In this document: positions 60,434 through 64,000 of the stretch, in pieces
How positions within the stretch are numbered: the first letter of the stretch is position 1
Layout of the letters: the number at the start of each line of letters is the position of its first letter
NCBI GenBank assembly: GCA_965117015.1
Contig: OZ220747.1
Span: forward strand, 3,162,001-3,226,000
Direction of reading: 5' to 3'
DNA: 64,000 nt
From: Aldehydirespirator sp965117015
GTDB lineage: Bacteria; Actinomycetota; Acidimicrobiia; Acidimicrobiales; Aldehydirespiratoraceae
The notes under the pieces: generated by a model
The model's database searches: none
Seen by the model: the letters and a program-made list of their open reading frames with translations, nothing else
Told to the model about the DNA's origin: nothing
Made by a program: the position numbers and the translations under genes

Positions 60434-61150
60434 TCAGCGGGCCGCGGTCTTGAGGCTGTCGCGAATGCTGGCGCTCACGTCGGGGCCGAGCAGGCGGTCC
60501 ACCTGGGCCCACACCGGGTCGACGTCGGGGTTGAACAGGGCGGCCCGGTGGCGGGCGTCCCGCTCGGCGAGCTGCTCGGCGGTGGCGCCGTCGAGCACGC
60601 CGTCGGGCACGTCGTCGACCACCAGGTCGAGCCAGTGGTCGCGGTAGGCGGCCACCGTTCCGAACACCGCCCGGAAGCCGCCCTCGTCGGCCCGATGGGC
60701 CAGCATCCACGCCGACATGAGCTGCCACTGGCGCTGCGACAGGTGGGCCGGGGTCAGCCCTTCGATCTCGGCGGCCTGGCTGTGGGCCTCGCTCAGCGGC
60801 ACGAAGCAGTGGTCGATGTAGGCCAGGTTGGCCCCGGGGTCGACCCGGGGCATCAAGTCGAGGTGGAAGGCGTAGTGGGGCCCGGCCAGTACCGAATCCA
60901 CCGTGAAGTGGGGCACCGCGCTGTCCGGCGGGGTGAACGCGAAGCACATGTGGCTGTCGAGCCCGAAGGCGTCGACGGTCATGGACACGTACACCAGGGC
61001 GGCCACCCCGTCGCGGGCCAGCACCCGGTGCACGCCCACCGGCGATCCGTCCATGGCGGAGTTCAGCGGCACGGACTCGGTCTCCTCGAGCTCCAGCCGG
61101 GCCGCGATGGCCTCCACCGTGCCCAGGCACAACTCAGCCGACAGGCTCAT
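60434..61150 (-). CDS. bilin reductase/RCC reductase superfamily-like protein
   Basis: From ATG 61150 the protein has 238 residues; the stop of the Rieske gene overlaps it by four bases. It shows HFTVDSVLAGPHYAFHLDLM, PRVDPGANLAYIDHCFVPL and a C-terminal helix ERDARHRAALFNPDVDPVW followed by LGPDVSASIRDSL. This layout, a central beta sheet flanked by helices ending in a F/L-G-P/x-x-W-x-x segment, resembles ferredoxin-dependent bilin reductases and red chlorophyll catabolite reductase. The match is by eye; the family reduces linear tetrapyrroles. Confidence 0.55.
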   Translation of the reverse strand: MSLSAELCLGTVEAIAARLELEETESVPLNSAMDGSPVGVHRVLARDGVAALVYVSMTVDAFGLDSHMCFAFTPPDSAVPHFTVDSVLAGPHYAFHLDLMPRVDPGANLAYIDHCFVPLSEAHSQAAEIEGLTPAHLSQRQWQLMSAWMLAHRADEGGFRAVFGTVAAYRDHWLDLVVDDVPDGVLDGATAEQLAERDARHRAALFNPDVDPVWAQVDRLLGPDVSASIRDSLKTAAR

Positions 61151-62295
61151 GCGTCCGCTCCGGCGGCCGAGCCGACTGTGGGGAACACCCAGGCGCTGGC
61201 CATCTCGGGCTCGGCGGCCCGGGCCGGCGACGGGATCACCGCCGCGGCCCGCCTGGACTCCTCGTCGGTCGGGGCGGCCAGTCCCAAGCCCCTGTCCAGT
61301 TGCTCCTGGCGCCAGCGCCGGTACGCCAGCTGGATGGAGTCGGACTTGACGTGCAGCTCGGCCGACAGGTCGAAGGGCAGCAGCTCGGGACGCTGGCCCT
61401 CCACGGTCGGCTGGTCCTCCCGGAAGATCTTGAGGGTGCGCTTGTGGGAGTCCTTGTCGGCCCAGCCCCCGGTGAAGAACGAGCGCATCATGCAGAACTT
61501 CGACACGGTGGTGTGCTCGTCGAGGGGCACCGCCGCGGTGAACAGGCGCATGTCCCCCATCGGCAGCCGCACGATCAACAGCGACATGTTGGGCGGATAG
61601 AAGCCGGTGGAGGTGCGCACCGGCGGGCGCTCCTTCTTGGCGATGAGCCGCCATATCCCCGACGGCAGCGGTGGTTTGAGGTCGACGGTGGCGCTCACCG
61701 ACGCCAAGTGGCCGTTGTCGTGGACCTCCTCAAGGTCGAAGTCCTGGATCTCCGGCTCGTCCCGGTTGCCGAACGACCCGGCGTGCACGAACGGCGTGTG
61801 GGCGATGTCGATGGCGTTCTCCAGCACCCGGTCGTAGTTGGCGTTCCAGGTGAACTCGCCCTGCACGGCCCGGAACCCCTCGGCCCGGGCCTCGGTGTGG
61901 AGCTCCATGCCGTACAGCTCGGGCAGCGGCGGCCGCTCCTCGGCGGCCAAGTCGCCCAGGAACACCCACACGAAGCCGTAGCGCTCGACGCACGGGTAGG
62001 TGTCGATGCGGGCCTTGCGCGGGATGGGCAGGTCACCTCGGTTGGCCGGGATCTCCACGCACGCCCCGTCGGTGTCGTAGCGCCAGCCGTGGTACGGGCA
62101 CCGCACGCAGTCGCCGACCACCTCGCCGCCCGCCAGCGACCCTCCCCGGTGCACGCACAGGTCGGATTGGGCATTGACGGTGCCGTTGGGGCTGCGCCAC
62201 AGCACCAGGTCGTGGCCGTGGACCTTCACCTGCAGGGGCCGGTCGCCGACCTGCTGGCCGAACTCGACGGCGTACCAGTGGTTCTTGATGAGCAT
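61147..62295 (-). CDS. Rieske non-heme iron oxygenase (VanA/PaO type)
   Basis: The 382-residue protein starts ATG after GGGAGG. The Rieske ligands are C47, H49, C66, H69 (CVHRGG and CPYHGW). The non-heme iron site is N160-x2-D163-x2-H166-x4-H171 in ENAIDIAHTPFVH. This is the group that includes vanillate demethylase and pheophorbide a oxygenase; the C-terminus (ELLPFDLSAELHVKSDSIQL) favours the VanA-like bacterial branch. It should use a reductase and O2 to open or hydroxylate a ring. It lies between two proteins resembling tetrapyrrole reductases. Confidence 0.88.
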   Translation of the reverse strand: MLIKNHWYAVEFGQQVGDRPLQVKVHGHDLVLWRSPNGTVNAQSDLCVHRGGSLAGGEVVGDCVRCPYHGWRYDTDGACVEIPANRGDLPIPRKARIDTYPCVERYGFVWVFLGDLAAEERPPLPELYGMELHTEARAEGFRAVQGEFTWNANYDRVLENAIDIAHTPFVHAGSFGNRDEPEIQDFDLEEVHDNGHLASVSATVDLKPPLPSGIWRLIAKKERPPVRTSTGFYPPNMSLLIVRLPMGDMRLFTAAVPLDEHTTVSKFCMMRSFFTGGWADKDSHKRTLKIFREDQPTVEGQRPELLPFDLSAELHVKSDSIQLAYRRWRQEQLDRGLGLAAPTDEESRRAAAVIPSPARAAEPEMASAWVFPTVGSAAGADA

Positions 62296-62316
62296 GGGGA
62301 GCCTCCCTGTGTGCTC

Positions 62317-63129
62317 TCAGCTCGGTCGGGGCAGCACCCGGTCGCCGCCCCACAGGGCCCGCACCAGGCGGTCGGTCATCTCGGGGCCGAAGAACCGCAC
62401 CCCCATCACGTTGGCCGGGTCGCGCTCGGCGATGGTGCGCCGCCGGGCCAGGTCGTCGGCGGCCAGCTGTTCACGGCGCTCGACGGGCACGGGCTCGGCC
62501 TCGTCCACCCAGCGCAGCCACTGGTCCACCCGGCGGTGGGCCAGCCCGCGCACCTGCTCCAGCCGGGCCTCGTCGTGGGTGATCCCCGGGGTGGTGAAGC
62601 ACACCGCGGTATGGCTGAGGGCCTGGCGGATGTAGAGCTCGCGGGAGGTGAACGTCGACAGACCCGGGTCGGCTCGCAGCTCCAGGAACTCCTCATTGAG
62701 CGGCTCCCAGTACTTGTCGAGCGCGGCGGTGTCGAGCATGAGGTCCGTGCGGGGGTTGAAGTCGATGTAGAACCACAGGTCGGGCAGGGTGCCCCAGGCG
62801 ATCCCGAGGTGGGGCACGTCGATGTGGGGGCCGAGCCAGGCGGTGACGTGCATGTTGGTGAACCCCAGCGGCGGGTTGCCGATCCACGAGTGGATCAACC
62901 AGTCGATCTCGGGTCCGGCGTAGGCCGCCAGCCGCCCCGCGGGGTACTCGGCCTCGCCCCGGTACGACTCCAGGTCGTCGGTGCTGGGATCGCGGGCCAG
63001 CTCGAAGCGGGACTGGAGCTTGGCCATGATCTCGCCGGTGATCGACCACAGCCGGTCGAGCGTCGCCGTGGCGTCGGTCGGACCTGCCTGATCGAAAATG
63101 TCCTGGACGCCCTTCAACGTCTCGCGCAT
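62317..63129 (-). CDS. red chlorophyll catabolite reductase-like protein
   Basis: The 270-residue protein starts ATG after GGAG. A segment runs from IDWLIHSWIGNPPLGFTN through TAWLGPHIDVPHLGIAWG, FYIDFNPRTDLMLDTAALDK and SRELYIRQALSHTAV. It resembles, in order and residues, what I remember of plant RCC reductase (S-W-I, A-Y-L-x-P-x-x-D-x-P, L-P-P-R-K-D-L, S-x-x-Y-V-R-x-x-x-S-P-T-A). The final RRRTIAERDPANVM and FFGPEMTDRLVRAL match its ending. Plant RCCR reduces red chlorophyll catabolite with ferredoxin. The first gene of the operon, it faces operator E. Confidence 0.6.
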   Translation of the reverse strand: MRETLKGVQDIFDQAGPTDATATLDRLWSITGEIMAKLQSRFELARDPSTDDLESYRGEAEYPAGRLAAYAGPEIDWLIHSWIGNPPLGFTNMHVTAWLGPHIDVPHLGIAWGTLPDLWFYIDFNPRTDLMLDTAALDKYWEPLNEEFLELRADPGLSTFTSRELYIRQALSHTAVCFTTPGITHDEARLEQVRGLAHRRVDQWLRWVDEAEPVPVERREQLAADDLARRRTIAERDPANVMGVRFFGPEMTDRLVRALWGGDRVLPRPS

Positions 63130-63157
63130 GGATTCTCCGGCCGTCTAGGCAGCTAGT

Positions 63158-63182
63158 GTTCCGTCAACAGGAACAGCGTTTC
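63158..63182. promoter_or_regulatory. palindromic operator, site E
   Basis: GTTCC-N7-GGAAC-AGC-GTTTC lies between the divergent RCCR-like gene (ATG 63129) and the CitE-like gene (ATG 63257). It is placed to control both. Confidence 0.75.
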
Positions 63183-63256
63183 GTTCTACTGACAGTATGG
63201 GCGAGCCCCCACCAGCGTCAACCTCCTGAAGCAGGCCGCGAGGAGCCGGTACCGCT

Positions 63257-64000
63257 ATGACCCGCACCACCCTGTACGTTCCCGGCGACACCCCGGAGCG
63301 CTTCGACAAGGCCCTGGCCTCGGGGGCCGACGCAGTCATCTGCGATCTGGAGGACGCGGTGGCCGAGACGGCCAAGCCGGCCGCCCGGGAGGCGGTGGAA
63401 GGCTGGCTGCGGGCCAACTCCGGCGCGCCGGTGTGGGTGCGGGTCAACAACCGCCCCGACCTGCTCGACACCGACGCCGCCATGATCCGGTCGCTGGTGG
63501 CCGACGGCGTCGACCTAGCCGGGGTGGTCGTGCCCAAGGCCGACCCCGACGCCTGCGCCACCGACTTCGGTGGATGCCCGGTCATGGCCCTCATCGAGTC
63601 GGCCGAGGGCGTGTTCAAGGTGTACGAGGTCGCCTCGGTTCCCGGGGTGGTGCGCCTGGCCCTGGGCGAGGCCGACCTGGCCGCCGACATGGGCATGATG
63701 CCCTCGCCCGACGGTTTGGAGATGTGGCCCATCCGCACCCGGGTGGTGGTGGCGTCGGTGGGCGTCGGGCTGATCGCGCCATGCGGGCCGGTGTTCACCG
63801 ACCTCGACGACGCCGAGGGCCTGGCGGCCACCAGCGAGTCGCTGCGCCGCCTCGGCTTCGGCGGCCGGTCGGTGATCCACCCCAAGCAGGTGGCCACGGT
63901 CAACGCGGCCTTCACCCCGTCTGCGGACGAGGTCGCCCACGCCGAGGCCGTGATGGCCGCGCTGGAGGCGGCCGAAGCCGAGGGACGGGGTGTGGCCCTA
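63257..64000 (+). CDS. HpcH/HpaI aldolase, CitE-like lyase (3' end cut by window)
   Basis: The frame opens MTRTTLYVPGDTPERFDKAL and continues without a stop to the end (248 residues). It has CDLEDAV with the metal-binding Glu/Asp, VVPKADPD, ALIESAEGVF, LALGEADLAAD and SVIHPKQV, all marks of the CitE/malyl-CoA lyase-like family. Such enzymes split citryl-, citramalyl- or malyl-CoA into acetyl-CoA or a related acyl-CoA and an oxo acid, using Mg2+. It would feed regulon products into central metabolism. It starts 75 bases from operator E. Confidence 0.9.
   Translation, partial: MTRTTLYVPGDTPERFDKALASGADAVICDLEDAVAETAKPAAREAVEGWLRANSGAPVWVRVNNRPDLLDTDAAMIRSLVADGVDLAGVVVPKADPDACATDFGGCPVMALIESAEGVFKVYEVASVPGVVRLALGEADLAADMGMMPSPDGLEMWPIRTRVVVASVGVGLIAPCGPVFTDLDDAEGLAATSESLRRLGFGGRSVIHPKQVATVNAAFTPSADEVAHAEAVMAALEAAEAEGRGVAL

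Noticed and set aside
61151..61654. N-terminal extension of the bilin-reductase-like protein into the Rieske gene
   Set aside because: The extension is a shadow of the Rieske gene; ATG 61150 overlaps its stop in the usual coupled way.

Overview
This is a 64 kb, GC-rich window with dense genes, many 1-4 base stop/start overlaps and GTG starts. Gene content (LivHMG-type fusions, acyl-CoA dehydrogenase, Rieske oxygenase, FAD oxidases, VOC proteins) fits an actinobacterium, probably of the class Acidimicrobiia. That placement is inferred from style and content, not from a marker gene. No rRNA, tRNA or CRISPR array was seen.

Region 1 (1-1.9 kb) is the end of a metabolic block: an aminotransferase, an EthD-like protein and a small hypothetical gene. 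Region 2 (2.1-24 kb) is a defence island. In order it holds: a McrB-like AAA+ ATPase with a DUF2357 nuclease; an ASCH protein overlapping a large GNAT-PIN multidomain protein; a GmrSD-type DUF262 nuclease; a fossil of a type I R subunit; a PglX-like adenine methyltransferase followed by a PLD-nuclease/SNF2 helicase; a ThsB-like TIR gene overlapping a small membrane protein; an ADP-ribosylglycohydrolase beside a broken VapBC pair; and two conserved unknowns. The methyltransferase gene is interrupted by a 140 bp tetranucleotide tract, (GGTC)23(GGAC)12. Three diverged copies of a 65-68 bp repeat follow, each in a different frame. As assembled the C-terminal part is out of frame; losing one unit or gaining two would restore a protein of about 1,465 residues. 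This looks like a phase-variable restriction switch.

Region 3 (24-42 kb) is housekeeping and metabolic: a DinG-like helicase, a phosphatase, lipoproteins, Cu/Zn SOD, an amidase, FAD oxidases, an amidohydrolase, a CobW GTPase, a TetR regulator and a molybdenum hydroxylase. It includes an AhpD/carboxymuconolactone-decarboxylase-like gene whose second active-site Cys codon is TGA. A hairpin with a GGUCU loop follows at the same spacing I recall for the E. coli fdhF SECIS, so it is almost certainly a selenoprotein.

Region 4 (42-64 kb) looks like one catabolic regulon. Five copies of a palindromic box (GGAAC-N3-GTTYC or near variants, four preceded by GTTCC-N7) lie upstream of its transcription units. 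Its genes encode a maleate-isomerase-like enzyme, an FAD monooxygenase, an acyl-CoA dehydrogenase, a branched-chain-type ABC transporter built from unusual fusions, an SDR, an alpha/beta hydrolase, several calycin-like proteins, a Rieske oxygenase and a CitE-like lyase. Two proteins resemble the red chlorophyll catabolite reductase/bilin reductase superfamily. I propose, as inference, a bacterial pathway for linear tetrapyrroles or chlorophyll breakdown products.
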